From Calditrichaceae bacterium (GTDB taxonomy: Bacteria > Calditrichota > Calditrichia > Calditrichales > Calditrichaceae), in contig JAUVIB010000001.1 in assembly GCA_030592985.1 (NCBI GenBank), forward strand, positions 1-32,239: a DNA stretch of 32,239 nt, written 5' to 3'. Positions 1 through 8,772 of the stretch are shown here, piece by piece. The position numbers and the translations under genes are program-made. Below the pieces are notes generated by a model. The model had not been told where the DNA came from. It did no database searches and worked only from the letters and a program-made list of their open reading frames with translations. Positions within the stretch are counted from its first letter, which is position 1. Each line of letters starts with the position of its first letter.

Positions 1-550
1 TAGATTCATCTGAACCGGCAACGAGTAATTCAATTTCCGCTTTTTCCACTTGCTCGCGAGTCGGAAGAACAATATACTCATCTCCCAATTTCACAATACG
101 AACAGTACCAATTGGTCCGTTAAAAGGAATATTAGAGATGGATAACGCAGCCGAAGATCCAATTGCGGCCAGTACATCTGCATCATTTTCCTTATCTAAG
201 GATAAAACATTAGCGATTATTTGTGTTTCAAATAGAAACGTATCTGGGAATAAAGGACGAATAGGACGATCAATCAGTCTTGCTGACAAGATTTCTTTCT
301 CACTCGGCCTTGCTTCACGTTTAATAAATCCACCGGGAATTTTTCCGGCAGAATAAGCCTTTTCCCGATACTCTACACTAAGCGGGAAAAACCCCCGATC
401 TACACCAGCTTCTTCTGCTGCAACGGCAGTAACCAATACCATAGTTTCACCATAGCCTATCATAACAGCGCCATTTGCCTGTTTTGCCAATTTACCTGTT
501 TCGATCGATAATATCCTACCACCGATTTCAATTTCTTTACGAATAAACAT
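1..550 (-). CDS. pnp: Polynucleotide phosphorylase, N-terminal part (cut by window edge)
   Basis: The first 183 codons of PNPase, the 3'-5' phosphorolytic exoribonuclease of RNA turnover; the gene runs off the left edge. The start is the ATG at 550, giving MFIRKEIEIGGRILSIETGK. The first RNase PH-like domain is recognisable from GETMVLVTAV, the phosphorolytic-core stretch FFPLSVEYREK, and IPGGFIKREARPSEKEIL followed by SARLIDRPIRPLFP, which are hallmark PNPase segments. The catalytic second RNase PH domain and the KH/S1 domains lie outside the window. It follows rpsO by about 20 bases, the classical rpsO-pnp arrangement, so it is probably co-transcribed with the rimP-nusA-infB genes. Identification is secure; only completeness cannot be judged. 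Confidence 0.96.
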   Translation of the reverse strand, partial: MFIRKEIEIGGRILSIETGKLAKQANGAVMIGYGETMVLVTAVAAEEAGVDRGFFPLSVEYREKAYSAGKIPGGFIKREARPSEKEILSARLIDRPIRPLFPDTFLFETQIIANVLSLDKENDADVLAAIGSSAALSISNIPFNGPIGTVRIVKLGDEYIVLPTREQVEKAEIELLVAGSDES

Positions 551-570
551 TCTTTCTCCGAGAGATTAAA

Positions 571-840
571 TTATTTTCTAATACTTAATTCTTTAATAAC
601 ATTACGATATCTCATGACATCTTTTTTAGAAAGATAGCGTAATAGCCTTCTTCTCTGACCAACTAATTTCAGTAAACCACGACGGTTATGATGATCTTTT
701 TTATGGATCTTCATATGTTCTGTTAGATATTTAATTCGTTCAGTAATTATAGCAACCTGAACTTCTGTTTTTCCGGTATCTGTTCGTTTTTCACCGAATT
801 TTTCTGCGATATTTGATTTGTCTTCTTTGGTTAATGCCAT
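571..840 (-). CDS. rpsO: 30S ribosomal protein S15
   Basis: Ribosomal protein S15, which binds the central domain of 16S rRNA early in small-subunit assembly and contacts 23S rRNA in a subunit bridge. The product is 89 residues, the usual size, beginning MALTKEDKSNIAEKFG. The motifs GKTEVQVAIITERIKYLTEH, HKKDHHNRRGLLKLVGQRR and LLRYLSKKD are canonical. The reading frame is open a little further upstream to a TTG at 852, but the ATG at 840 is chosen because GGAGG sits about five bases before it and the protein then matches family length. It lies between ribF (gap of 13 bases) and pnp. S15 often autoregulates through its own leader; no such structure was identified here. Confidence 0.97.
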   Translation of the reverse strand: MALTKEDKSNIAEKFGEKRTDTGKTEVQVAIITERIKYLTEHMKIHKKDHHNRRGLLKLVGQRRRLLRYLSKKDVMRYRNVIKELSIRK

Positions 841-853
841 TTTTTCCTCCAAC

Positions 854-1780
854 TTATAACTTAAAACTTATTTCCTTATCCAATTTAAGTTGTTCAATAA
901 GGTCATCGACCTTTTCAAACTTTCTTTCCTTGCGAAGGCGTTTTTTAAAAAAAATTGTTAACTTCTTATTATATATATCTTTGTTAAAATTAAAAATATT
1001 TGCTTCAATATGTACCGTTTTACTTTTTTCAAAGGTTGGTTTAATGCCAATATTCACCATCCCTTTATACATCTTTTCATTATAATAAACATCTATGGCA
1101 TATACTCCATTTGCCGGAATTAATTTATGTTCATCAACAACCTCAATATTCGCTGTGGGGAATCCAATTGTCCGCCCTCTTCCTATACCACGTTCAACCC
1201 GGCCGGTTAATGAATAGTATCTTCCTAAAAAACAATTTGCTTCTTCTGTCAAACCCTTTAGTAGTAGCTCTCTAATTTTTGAACTGCTTATAATTTTATC
1301 ATCCAGTTCAATAGGTCTGATTTTTTGCAATTTAAAGTTATATTTACCTGCAAGCGCTGTTAAATTTGAAAAATTGCCTTCCCTGTTTTTTCCGAAAGCA
1401 TGATCATAACCAATCACTAATTCCTTTACATTCAGTTTTTCTACCAGGATTTCTTTTAAAAATTTCTCATAACTCCATAGGGCAAATGATTCATTGAAAT
1501 TTATAATCAGTAGTTTTTCAACACCGGTCTTTTTAAGCGCATAAATTCTCTCATCAATGGTTGTTAATATTTTGAGATTTTTATATACATTAGGTTTAAC
1601 CACAATTTTAGGATTTGGATAAAAAGTTACAACAACACTATGTAAATTTGACTTTGTTGCCAGATTTTTCAAACCATCAATTATTTTTTGATGACCTAGA
1701 TGAATACCGTCAAAAGTTCCTACCGTAACTGCACTAGCTTTTACATCTTTTAAATCCGATAGTTTTCTATATACTTTCAT
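854..1780 (-). CDS. ribF: Bifunctional riboflavin kinase / FAD synthetase
   Basis: RibF makes FMN from riboflavin and then FAD, in the cytoplasm. At 308 residues it has the normal length. The N-terminal nucleotidyltransferase (FAD synthetase) domain carries VTVGTFDGIHLGHQKII at about residues 19-35, with its HLGH motif, and the SSSKIRELLLKG segment at about 165-177. The C-terminal riboflavin kinase domain has RGIGRGRTIGFPTANIEV at about 197-214 and NGVYAIDVYY. It sits between truB (3-base gap) and rpsO, a common place for ribF in this operon. Nothing abnormal is seen in the motifs. Confidence 0.95.
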   Translation of the reverse strand: MKVYRKLSDLKDVKASAVTVGTFDGIHLGHQKIIDGLKNLATKSNLHSVVVTFYPNPKIVVKPNVYKNLKILTTIDERIYALKKTGVEKLLIINFNESFALWSYEKFLKEILVEKLNVKELVIGYDHAFGKNREGNFSNLTALAGKYNFKLQKIRPIELDDKIISSSKIRELLLKGLTEEANCFLGRYYSLTGRVERGIGRGRTIGFPTANIEVVDEHKLIPANGVYAIDVYYNEKMYKGMVNIGIKPTFEKSKTVHIEANIFNFNKDIYNKKLTIFFKKRLRKERKFEKVDDLIEQLKLDKEISFKL

Positions 1781-1783
1781 ACC

Positions 1784-2494
1784 CTAATTCGTTAAATCTT
1801 TCCACTTTTTAACAAATTCATCTATTTTAAAACTATTGTCAACAAAATAATCACCAATAGATAAACGCCTTAATTCCTCTGTTGTAGCTCCTGTTTCCAG
1901 CTTGTTCCCCAGTTCATAAGCATAAGATCGTATATAAAAGCCTTTGGATACATCCATTATTAAGTTTAAATACGGATTATCCCACGAAATAATTTCCATT
2001 TGATATAGACTGACCGGAACAGGCTTTCGCTCTACTTCAATTCCTTTTCTTGCAAGCTGATATAATCTTTTACCATTTACCCTTTTAGCCGAATACATTG
2101 GGGGTATTTGGTCAAACCGTTCAGGAAAGGAATTAAGCCCATCCTTAATTTTATCATAATCAAGGATGTCTGTTGATTGTTCTCTAACTACTTTACCCGT
2201 ACGATCATAGGTATCGGTTTCAATTCCAAAGTGAATAGAAACCTGATACTTTTTCCGCAAAACAGTAAGAGAAGTTAATGCTTTTGTCGCTCTTCCCACG
2301 CCTATTATCATTAATCCGCTTGCAAAAGGGTCCAGTGTACCTGCATGTCCGACCTTTTTATTTTTTACCGTAGAGCGGATTTTTTTTACAACATCAAAGG
2401 ACGTCCAATCTTTATCTTTATCAATTAATACGATAAAACCGTCGACAATATCAGCCTTAATAAATGGCTTATTCTTCTGAAGAACCGGTATCAT
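1784..2494 (-). CDS. truB: tRNA pseudouridine(55) synthase
   Basis: TruB isomerises U55 in the T-loop of tRNAs and helps tRNA folding. The 236-residue product carries GHAGTLDPFASGLMIIGVG, with the catalytic aspartate at residue 55, and downstream family segments IPPMYSAKRVNGKRLYQLAR, GFYIRSYAYELG and TGATTEELRRLSIG. It is shorter than E. coli TruB (314 residues), having little sequence beyond the catalytic core, so a C-terminal PUA-type domain appears to be absent. Its ATG start lies inside the 3' end of rbfA, overlapping by 26 bases, which suggests translational coupling. A downstream start cannot be wholly excluded because the ribosome-binding site is weak. Confidence 0.94.
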   Translation of the reverse strand: MIPVLQKNKPFIKADIVDGFIVLIDKDKDWTSFDVVKKIRSTVKNKKVGHAGTLDPFASGLMIIGVGRATKALTSLTVLRKKYQVSIHFGIETDTYDRTGKVVREQSTDILDYDKIKDGLNSFPERFDQIPPMYSAKRVNGKRLYQLARKGIEVERKPVPVSLYQMEIISWDNPYLNLIMDVSKGFYIRSYAYELGNKLETGATTEELRRLSIGDYFVDNSFKIDEFVKKWKDLTN

Positions 2495-2834
2495 CTTTAA
2501 TTTTTTCTAATAGTTGGTCAATCCTTTGCGCCTGTTCTAAGGTTTCATCATAGAAAAACCGAAGCTCAGGTATCCATCGGGATGTGATAAAAGGTTTTAA
2601 TTCAAACCTGATATATGCATTTGATTTTTCAAAGAACTTTGCTGTTTCTTTTTTCTGAACATCATCACCTAAAGAGGTATAATAGATTGAAGCAATTCTA
2701 AGATCCGGTGACATTTTGACCCTAGTTAAAGTAACAAACCCTTTTTGAGGATCATTTAACTTTGTTTCAATAATTTGCCCAAGAGTCCTTTTTAAGGAAT
2801 CAGCATACCGTTTTATACGTCTATTTTCTGCCAT
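2469..2834 (-). CDS. rbfA: Ribosome-binding factor A
   Basis: RbfA binds the 30S subunit and promotes late 16S rRNA maturation and cold adaptation. The 121-residue protein is one KH-like domain: RRIKRYADSLKRTLGQIIE at the N-terminus, DPQKGFVTLTRVKMSPDLR in the middle, and the family signature ITSRWIPELRFFYDETLEQA at about residues 84-103. Its start codon follows the stop of the DUF503 gene directly and its tail overlaps truB, so it is embedded in the operon. Length and motifs are normal. Confidence 0.95.
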   Translation of the reverse strand: MAENRRIKRYADSLKRTLGQIIETKLNDPQKGFVTLTRVKMSPDLRIASIYYTSLGDDVQKKETAKFFEKSNAYIRFELKPFITSRWIPELRFFYDETLEQAQRIDQLLEKIKDDTGSSEE

Positions 2835-3113
2835 CTATATATATTCAAATTTATATCTGATAATTTCAAATTTATAATCACTATCCAACTTGCTGAAAAC
2901 TTTATTTAAGGTCTCCTGAACATGGGTCTGAGTAGAAGAGACTGTAGCAATGGCGATTCCAGCCCTTTGCCATTTATCCTGAAACTCAATTTCAGCTATT
3001 GATATATTAAATTTTTTACTTCTATCTCTTATACTATTCAGTACCATCCGTTTATCTTTTAAAGAAGAGCTGGACGGAATTAGTATTTCAAGTCTTAATA
3101 CACCGATGGTCAT
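2835..3113 (-). CDS. ylxP: DUF503 family protein (YlxP-like)
   Basis: A 92-residue member of the DUF503/YlxP family, small proteins typically encoded between infB and rbfA. The sequence MTIGVLRLEILIPSSSSLKD followed by KRMVLNSIRDRSKKFNISIAEIE is typical of the family, as is the WQRAGIAIATVSS strand. The biochemical role is not established; position next to rbfA and infB suggests a part in ribosome assembly or translation. It starts one base after the infB stop and ends flush against the rbfA start. The symbol follows the Bacillus naming. Confidence 0.88.
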   Translation of the reverse strand: MTIGVLRLEILIPSSSSLKDKRMVLNSIRDRSKKFNISIAEIEFQDKWQRAGIAIATVSSTQTHVQETLNKVFSKLDSDYKFEIIRYKFEYI

Positions 3114-3114
3114 A

Positions 3115-5781
3115 TTAAGCCAAACTTCGTTTTACCGACTTAATCTCATATGCCTCAAAAATATCGCCTATCTTTAAATCATTATAATTTTCAATCTGTA
3201 TGCCGCATTCAAAACCCGATGCAACCTCTTTCACATCCTCTTTAAAACGTTTTAAAGAAGCTAAACCGCCGGTGTATATTTCAACATCATCACGAATTAA
3301 TCTAATTTTACTATTACGTGAAATTTTACCGGAAAGCATATAACAGCCGGCAATAACTCCGATTTTAGAAATTTTAAACGTTTCGCGAACTTCTGCCTGA
3401 CCAATTACAGTCTCCTCTTTATCCGGCTCTAACAATCCTTCTAACGCCATTTTCACATCATTTATTGCATCATATACAACCCGGTAAAGTCGAATATCGA
3501 TTCCTTCTTTTTCAGCCAGTTCTCTTGCTTTTGCGTTGGCTCGAATGTGAAAACCAATTATTACAGCTCCGGCCGCTGATGCGAGTAATACATCTGTCTC
3601 CGTTATAGGACCGACTGCTTTTCTTATCACATCGACCTTAACTTCACTTGTATTAAGTTTTAATAGTGAATCCACTAATGCTTCCCCGGAACCATCTACA
3701 TCTGCCTTTATAAGAATCGGCAGTTCCCTCACAATACCGCTTTTTATCTGTTCAGAAATCTGAGCTAAAGTGGTTAATTTCACTTTTTTAGCATCTTGTT
3801 CTCTTTTTAACCGCTGCCTTTTACTACTGATCTCACGGGCCGATTTGTCATCGCGCATTATAATGAATTTATCCCCAGCCTGAGGTACTTCTATAAAACC
3901 GGTTATCAAAGCCGGCTGCGAGGGATAAACAGATTTTAAGCGATCTTCATTTTCATTCAACATTGTTCGTACTTTACCGTGTGTGTTCCCTGCGATAAAA
4001 TTGTCCCCAACTTTTAAAGTGCCTTCCTGAACCAGAACCGTGGCAACAGCGCCCTTCCCTTTATCCAATCGGGATTCTATAACAATACCGCGCGCTCGTT
4101 TATTGGGATTTGCTTTCAGGTCAAGCATTTCAGCTTCGAGTAAAACTTTCTCTAATAAGCCTTGTATTCCCTGGCCATTTATAGCAGATATTTCAGCACT
4201 CTGATAAGCTCCACCCCAGTCTTCCACAAGAATATCACGTTCAGCAAGCTGCTGCTTAATTTTTTCAACATTAGCTGTCGGTCTGTCTATTTTGTTAATA
4301 GCAATAACAATTTTTACACCTGCGGCTTTGGCATGGTCAAGCGCTTCTACTGTTTGAGGCATTACAGCATCATCTGCCGCAATAATTAAAATAACAATAT
4401 CCGTTACTTGTGCACCACGTGCACGCATTGCTGTAAATGCTTCATGTCCCGGCGTATCAAGAAAGGCTATTTTCCTGCCGTTATAATTCACTTCATAAGC
4501 CCCGATATGCTGGGTAATTCCGCCTGCTTCACCGCTTACAACATTACTTTCACGTAAATAATCCAAGAGTGAGGTTTTTCCGTGATCAACATGTCCCATA
4601 ATCGTTACAATCGGAGCTCTGCTCTCTAAATTTTCCTCGCTATCTTCCTCTTCTTCGATATCTTCTTCAATAAATTCCTCGGCATAGCGTTCTTCAATTT
4701 TATAATCATACTCATCTGCTAATAGAGAAATTGTATCGATATCCAAACGCTGATTAATGGAAACCAATAAACCAAGTTCCATACATTTTGTTAAAATTTC
4801 GTTTACAGGTATATCCATCAAATCAGCTAAATCGTTTGCTGAAATAAATTCTGTAACCTCTATGATATTTTCAATAATTTCTTCACCGGTATCAGTCTTG
4901 ATTTTTTTATGTTTCTTTGATTTTTTACCTTTGGTATCCATAGAAGCAAGCGTTTTCTTTACCGTTTCCTCAACCTGCTTAAGGTCAACCCGTTTTTTCT
5001 TATGTTTTTTATCTTTTTTACGTCTCTGTGTACTCGATTCAGCATCATCGCCTAAACTGGCTAAATTTATTTTTTTGCCGCCTTTTTTCCCGTCTTTACG
5101 AATCATTTCTAATGCTTTACGACGTTTTTTTTCTTTTTCGGTTAATTGATTCTCTTCTTTTTTAACCTTCTTTTTATCTTTCGCCCGTTTTTTAGTATCA
5201 GTCGCTTCATGTCCTTTTTCCTCAGGTTTATCGACTAAAGTTTTAACTTCTTTTTTAGCAATTACTTCTTCTATCTGTTTTTCTTCAACGGATTTCGTTT
5301 TTTCTGCATCCACCTTAACATTAGAAGGTATTTCGGCTGATTTTCTATCCTTTATTTCCTTCTTCTCAATAGGTTCAATCTTATCTTTTTTAGCATCTTC
5401 AATAGGGTGCGGTTTACGTCTTACCTTTTTCTCGACTTTTACAACAGGCTTTGATAGTGCCTCAACATTATCTACGATTGATTTCTTAACCGCTTCTATA
5501 TAAGCAGAACTATCTGTTTGACTCTCAATTGAGGTGTCGTTGGCGTCTTCATCCTCTTTTTCGCCAGTGATTTTTTTCCTACGAGCCTGGATTTGATCTG
5601 CTTTTTGTTTTTCTGTAGCAAACCGATCCAATATCTCCCCGTAAAGTTCCTCATTCACTGCTGTATTTAATCCGGCTTTTTTTATCCCTTTCTCTTCGAG
5701 AAAACTTACGATCGTCTCATGACCAAGGTTAAGTTGCTTACAAATTTTAAATACTTTATATTTTTTACCGGCTGTTGCCAT
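3115..5781 (-). CDS. infB: Translation initiation factor IF-2
   Basis: IF-2 is the GTPase that places fMet-tRNA on the 30S subunit and promotes subunit joining. The 888-residue product has an N-terminal IF2_N-type helical module (about 5-55, YKVFKICKQLNLGHETIVSF), a long lysine/glutamate-rich low-complexity linker (about 60-300), a second IF2_N-like module (about 308-360), then the GTPase core: G1 GHVDHGKT at 396-403, G3 DTPGHEAF at 442-449 and G4 NKID at 496-499. Domains II to IV follow, ending with IENYNDLKIGDIFEAYEIKS. It lies 105 bases after nusA. The ylxR and L7Ae-like genes found between nusA and infB in many Firmicutes are absent. Confidence 0.97.
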   Translation of the reverse strand: MATAGKKYKVFKICKQLNLGHETIVSFLEEKGIKKAGLNTAVNEELYGEILDRFATEKQKADQIQARRKKITGEKEDEDANDTSIESQTDSSAYIEAVKKSIVDNVEALSKPVVKVEKKVRRKPHPIEDAKKDKIEPIEKKEIKDRKSAEIPSNVKVDAEKTKSVEEKQIEEVIAKKEVKTLVDKPEEKGHEATDTKKRAKDKKKVKKEENQLTEKEKKRRKALEMIRKDGKKGGKKINLASLGDDAESSTQRRKKDKKHKKKRVDLKQVEETVKKTLASMDTKGKKSKKHKKIKTDTGEEIIENIIEVTEFISANDLADLMDIPVNEILTKCMELGLLVSINQRLDIDTISLLADEYDYKIEERYAEEFIEEDIEEEEDSEENLESRAPIVTIMGHVDHGKTSLLDYLRESNVVSGEAGGITQHIGAYEVNYNGRKIAFLDTPGHEAFTAMRARGAQVTDIVILIIAADDAVMPQTVEALDHAKAAGVKIVIAINKIDRPTANVEKIKQQLAERDILVEDWGGAYQSAEISAINGQGIQGLLEKVLLEAEMLDLKANPNKRARGIVIESRLDKGKGAVATVLVQEGTLKVGDNFIAGNTHGKVRTMLNENEDRLKSVYPSQPALITGFIEVPQAGDKFIIMRDDKSAREISSKRQRLKREQDAKKVKLTTLAQISEQIKSGIVRELPILIKADVDGSGEALVDSLLKLNTSEVKVDVIRKAVGPITETDVLLASAAGAVIIGFHIRANAKARELAEKEGIDIRLYRVVYDAINDVKMALEGLLEPDKEETVIGQAEVRETFKISKIGVIAGCYMLSGKISRNSKIRLIRDDVEIYTGGLASLKRFKEDVKEVASGFECGIQIENYNDLKIGDIFEAYEIKSVKRSLA

Positions 5782-5886
5782 TTATACCTCAAACTCTATT
5801 TTGTGGATGCAATATCAGTGTTCCAATTTTTTCCCATTAACTGCATCTAATATGCATTTTTACAATCATCTATATTTTATAGAGGC

Positions 5887-7131
5887 TCACTCATCCTCAT
5901 TTACGACATATTTCTGGACAATCTCAAGAATCTTCACGGTAGATTTTTTTCCAATACCTTGTATTTCCAGCAATCCTTTTTCACCGAGATCCAGCACTTC
6001 TTTTACATCTAAAACATCAGCATTAAGAAGCTTACTTTTCAAGGCTGCCGGTAATTCTTCTAAATCTTCAATTGATATATAGGTAATCGTACTTTCTGTA
6101 GTATATTCAGATTCTTTGATCGGCTCAATTTGATATCCGCTTAATTTTGAAGCTAGCCGTAAATTTTGTCCACCTCTGCCGATGGCCAGAGACATTTGAT
6201 CATCCTCAATAATTGCCACTGCCATTTTTTCTTCAGGGTTTGAAAGAATTTTCACCGGTTTAACGGGTGTTAATGCTCGTGATATATAAATATCGGGTTC
6301 ACTTGAATAGCTGATGATATCAATTTTTTCGTTATTTAACTCTTTTACAATATTTTGAATCCGTATTCCTTTCATTCCAACACAAGCACCAACCGGATCA
6401 ACACGACGGTCTATGGATTCTACTGCTATTTTCGAGCGTTCGCCCGCTTCCCTCGCAACTTCTTTTACCTCTACAATACCATCATAAATTTCAGGAACTT
6501 CCAATTCAAATAACCGAACAAGGAACTGTTTATCCGCTCTGCTGACAATAATCTCCGGACCACGACCCTGATTACGCACTTCCTTTATCATGCTTCTAAT
6601 AGTTGCACCACGTCTTAAACGTTCATTTGCCAACTGTTCCTCTTTGGGCAAAAAGACTTCTATTTTATCTACATTGATATATGCACCACGCTTTTGGATT
6701 TGATGAATATCACCTATAATGATCTCACCAATACGGTCTTCATACTCATCAAGAATCTTCTCCCGTTCAAAATCTCTAATTCTCTGATTTAAATTTTGTT
6801 TTGCAGATATAATTAATCGCCGTCCAAAAGATATTGGATCAATTTCTTCAACGAGTTCATCATCAATTTCAGCATCAGGGTCAATTTTCAAAGCCGATTC
6901 CAAATCAATCTCAGTTGCCGGATTTTCAACTTCTTCCACCACAACTTTTTCCTGGTATATTTCAATATCACCTTTTTCAAAATTGACAATCACATCAAAG
7001 TTTTCCGAACTGCCATATTTTTTTTCAATCATTGAAATAAAAATGTTTTCAAGCATATCTCTCAGGTTTTCTTTTTCAATTTTTTTATCTTTTGCAATCT
7101 GAGCGATAGCATCCATAATATCACTATTCAT
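5887..7131 (-). CDS. nusA: Transcription termination/antitermination factor NusA
   Basis: NusA binds RNA polymerase and nascent RNA to modulate pausing, termination and antitermination. The 414-residue protein has the N-terminal polymerase-binding domain (about 1-130, including PISFGRRLIISAKQNLNQRI), an S1 domain (about 135-200, GDIHQIQKRGAYINV, EVFLPKEEQLANER), and KH1/KH2 (about 205-345, with RRVDPVGACVGMKGIRIQNI and DDQMSLAIGRGGQNLRLASK). The tail holds a short helix-hairpin-helix-like stretch (LLEIQGIGKKSTVKILEIV) rather than the duplicated acidic repeats of E. coli NusA. It follows rimP by 22 bases with GGAGG upstream of its ATG. Confidence 0.96.
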   Translation of the reverse strand: MNSDIMDAIAQIAKDKKIEKENLRDMLENIFISMIEKKYGSSENFDVIVNFEKGDIEIYQEKVVVEEVENPATEIDLESALKIDPDAEIDDELVEEIDPISFGRRLIISAKQNLNQRIRDFEREKILDEYEDRIGEIIIGDIHQIQKRGAYINVDKIEVFLPKEEQLANERLRRGATIRSMIKEVRNQGRGPEIIVSRADKQFLVRLFELEVPEIYDGIVEVKEVAREAGERSKIAVESIDRRVDPVGACVGMKGIRIQNIVKELNNEKIDIISYSSEPDIYISRALTPVKPVKILSNPEEKMAVAIIEDDQMSLAIGRGGQNLRLASKLSGYQIEPIKESEYTTESTITYISIEDLEELPAALKSKLLNADVLDVKEVLDLGEKGLLEIQGIGKKSTVKILEIVQKYVVNEDE

Positions 7132-7153
7132 ACTTTTTGAAATTCCTCCAAAA

Positions 7154-7606
7154 TTACCAGGCTAATTTTACTTTTGCCTGATCAATACTTTTTCTATCGA
7201 TTTCGAGTATACCTTCACTCGTTTGAATTTCTATTTTATCAGAATCAAATCCTAATAATTTTCCCTGGTGTTTCTTTTTTTTTCCATCCTCATCATTAAC
7301 TTTAACAACCAGATCTCTGTTTAAGTTCTTTTTAAACTGAAAATCCTGAACTAGCGGTCGAGTTAAACCGGGTGAAGAAACATCCAGGCGATAATTCCCT
7401 ATAATTGACTCATCCATATCCAACTCATCCCTGATTTTACGGGAGAGTATCGTACATTGCTCTAAAGTTATTCCACTTTCACTGTCGGCAAATATTTGAA
7501 AAACAGGATTTTTCAGATCCCCTTTAACAAATGCTTCCACCACATATAAATTATGGGCTTCGCACTCTTTTTCAGCTATTTCCCTAAGTCTTTCTTCAAC
7601 AAGCAT
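7154..7606 (-). CDS. rimP: Ribosome maturation factor RimP
   Basis: RimP assists 30S subunit assembly. The 150-residue product shows the family segments ECEAHNLYVVEAFVKGDLKN, LEQCTILSRKIRDELDMDE and YRLDVSSPGLTRPLVQDFQF, followed by a small C-terminal SH3-like beta domain (KKKKHQGKLLGFDSDKIEIQ). The frame is open further upstream to a TTG at 7624, but the ATG at 7606 (MLVEERLREIAEKEC) is preferred: the extra codons would run into the T-tract of a hairpin, and the family usually begins close to this point. It is the first gene of the minus-strand rimP-nusA-infB operon. Confidence 0.92.
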   Translation of the reverse strand: MLVEERLREIAEKECEAHNLYVVEAFVKGDLKNPVFQIFADSESGITLEQCTILSRKIRDELDMDESIIGNYRLDVSSPGLTRPLVQDFQFKKNLNRDLVVKVNDEDGKKKKHQGKLLGFDSDKIEIQTSEGILEIDRKSIDQAKVKLAW

Positions 7607-7621
7607 AGAATACCTATATAA

Positions 7622-7650
7622 CAAAAAAAAGTGGGTTCGAGCCCACTTTG
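7622..7650 (-). terminator. Hairpin with T-tract just 5' of rimP
   Basis: Read on the minus strand, AAAGTGGG, a short loop and CCCACTTTTTTTT form a GC-rich stem followed by eight T, a textbook intrinsic-terminator shape. It lies between the DUF554 gene and rimP, ending about 15 bases before the rimP ATG. It could simply end DUF554 transcription. Because a good promoter lies just upstream of it, it could also act as a leader attenuator for the rimP operon. The sequence does not decide between these. Confidence 0.8.
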
Positions 7651-7663
7651 TGTAGAAAAAGTT

Positions 7664-7692
7664 AATATACTAATTTGCTAAAGTTTTTGCAA
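7664..7692 (-). promoter_or_regulatory. Candidate sigma70-type promoter for the rimP-nusA-infB operon
   Basis: On the minus strand TTGCAA (7692-7687), a 17-base spacer and TATATT (7669-7664) match the -35 and -10 consensus at 4/6 and 5/6 positions. Transcription would begin near 7657, a few bases before the hairpin at 7622-7650, so the hairpin would form at the very 5' end of the message. No stronger candidate was noticed between the DUF554 and rimP genes. Confidence 0.5.
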
Positions 7693-7783
7693 ATATTATT
7701 AACACCGTTCTTACTGTTATATACTTTCCCTTAGTTGTTATAAAAATAATCAAATAACTTTTTTAACCATTATTTCCTTACTT

Positions 7784-8479
7784 TTAAAATATTTGTTTTA
7801 AAATAATGACAGCTTTTACAATAAGTGGCGTTATAAAAATTGCAGGTAAAAAATTAGCATTAGATATCTTCCTTAATTCCAAAATCGTTATTCCCAGTCC
7901 GATTATTATGATACCGCCAACGGCTGTTGTTTCATTAATAACTTCATTAGAGAAAAAAGGGCTTAAATAGGAGGCAAACAAAGTAAAACCTCCCTGGATG
8001 ACGATGATAGGAATAATCGAGAAAAGAACACCGACTCCAAAAGCCGCTGCTAAGGCAATTGAAGTAAAACCATCCAAAACTGATTTAATAGCTAATAATT
8101 GATAATCCCCGCTGATACCATCATTAATCGAACCCAACACGGTCAATGGACCCACACAAAAGATCAAACTGGCCGTAATAAAACCTTCTGAGAACCCAAT
8201 ACTATTTTTTCCGGAAAACCGTTTCTTTAAAGAATCAGCTGCGTTTTCGAGCGCTTTTTCAATTTTAATAAGATAACCAATAATACCTCCGATTAACAGG
8301 CCGCCAAGCGGGATTAAAATATTCTCTGATTTCAGTCCCAGTTGAACACCAATCAAAATTGTCACCAAACCAATACCATTTAAAATATGTTTTTTCAACT
8401 CCTCCGAAATTCTTGAACGAATCAGAAGACCCAGCGCACTCCCCAAAACCACTGTAATTACGTTAATAACCGTTCCCAT
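7784..8479 (-). CDS. DUF554 family membrane protein
   Basis: A 231-residue polytopic membrane protein of the DUF554 family (YdfK/YqgA-like); function not established. Start MGTVINVITVVLGSALGLLI is typical of the family. Glycine-rich hydrophobic segments recur (IPLGGLLIGGIIGYLI, LIFCVGPLTVLGSINDGISG, IIIGLGITILELRKI), consistent with about six or seven transmembrane helices. The CVGPLTVLGSINDG segment is the best family landmark. A GGAG element precedes the ATG. It reads toward rimP but the hairpin at 7622-7650 separates them. It stands as a single gene behind a terminator at 8595-8623. Confidence 0.85.
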   Translation of the reverse strand: MGTVINVITVVLGSALGLLIRSRISEELKKHILNGIGLVTILIGVQLGLKSENILIPLGGLLIGGIIGYLIKIEKALENAADSLKKRFSGKNSIGFSEGFITASLIFCVGPLTVLGSINDGISGDYQLLAIKSVLDGFTSIALAAAFGVGVLFSIIPIIVIQGGFTLFASYLSPFFSNEVINETTAVGGIIIIGLGITILELRKISNANFLPAIFITPLIVKAVIILKQIF

Positions 8480-8772
8480 AATTCACTCCATCTTTAAGGG
8501 ATTATTAGAATCCTCAAAAGAGAATTTGTCTTGACAATCAAGTCACTCACATTCTCTAACACAAAATAATCCAGAATATAACTGAAAATTCAATAAAAAA
8601 AAAGCCCGCAATTTGCGAGCTTTAACGAAATCTTCATCGTTCCTAATATTTATATGATACTGTCGATTTAATAATCAATGATTATTATTCATGGAAAGAC
8701 AGGAATCTGAAAATGTTTTCACTCACACTGCTATTATTAATTCATACTTGTATCATCAATTAATAAATGTGT
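8480..8772. other. Gene-free stretch between DUF554 and doxX genes
   Basis: About 290 bases with no credible coding sequence. It holds the terminator of the gene on its right (8595-8623) and an AT-rich perfect inverted repeat at 8670-8686 (AATAATCA-A-TGATTATT) that could be an operator, though nothing else supports that. The promoter of the DUF554 gene should lie in 8480-8590 but no convincing -35/-10 pair was picked out. Confidence 0.5.
8595..8623 (-). terminator. Intrinsic terminator after the doxX gene
   Basis: Read on the minus strand, AAAGCTCGCA-AAT-TGCGGGC followed by nine T. The stem is seven base pairs with one mismatch plus flanking A-T pairs. It lies about 150 bases downstream of the DoxX stop codon and upstream of the DUF554 gene, separating the two transcripts. 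Confidence 0.7.

Noticed and set aside
138..356. Plus-strand open frame of 72 codons
   Set aside because: It lies wholly antisense to the clear pnp coding frame and has no family resemblance.
4757..5149. Plus-strand open frame of 130 codons rich in Ser and Phe
   Set aside because: It is the antisense shadow of the lysine-rich linker of infB; the composition is explained by AAA/GAA codons on the other strand.
7154..7624. TTG 7624 as the rimP start
   Set aside because: It would start inside the T-tract of the hairpin; ATG 7606 fits the family better.
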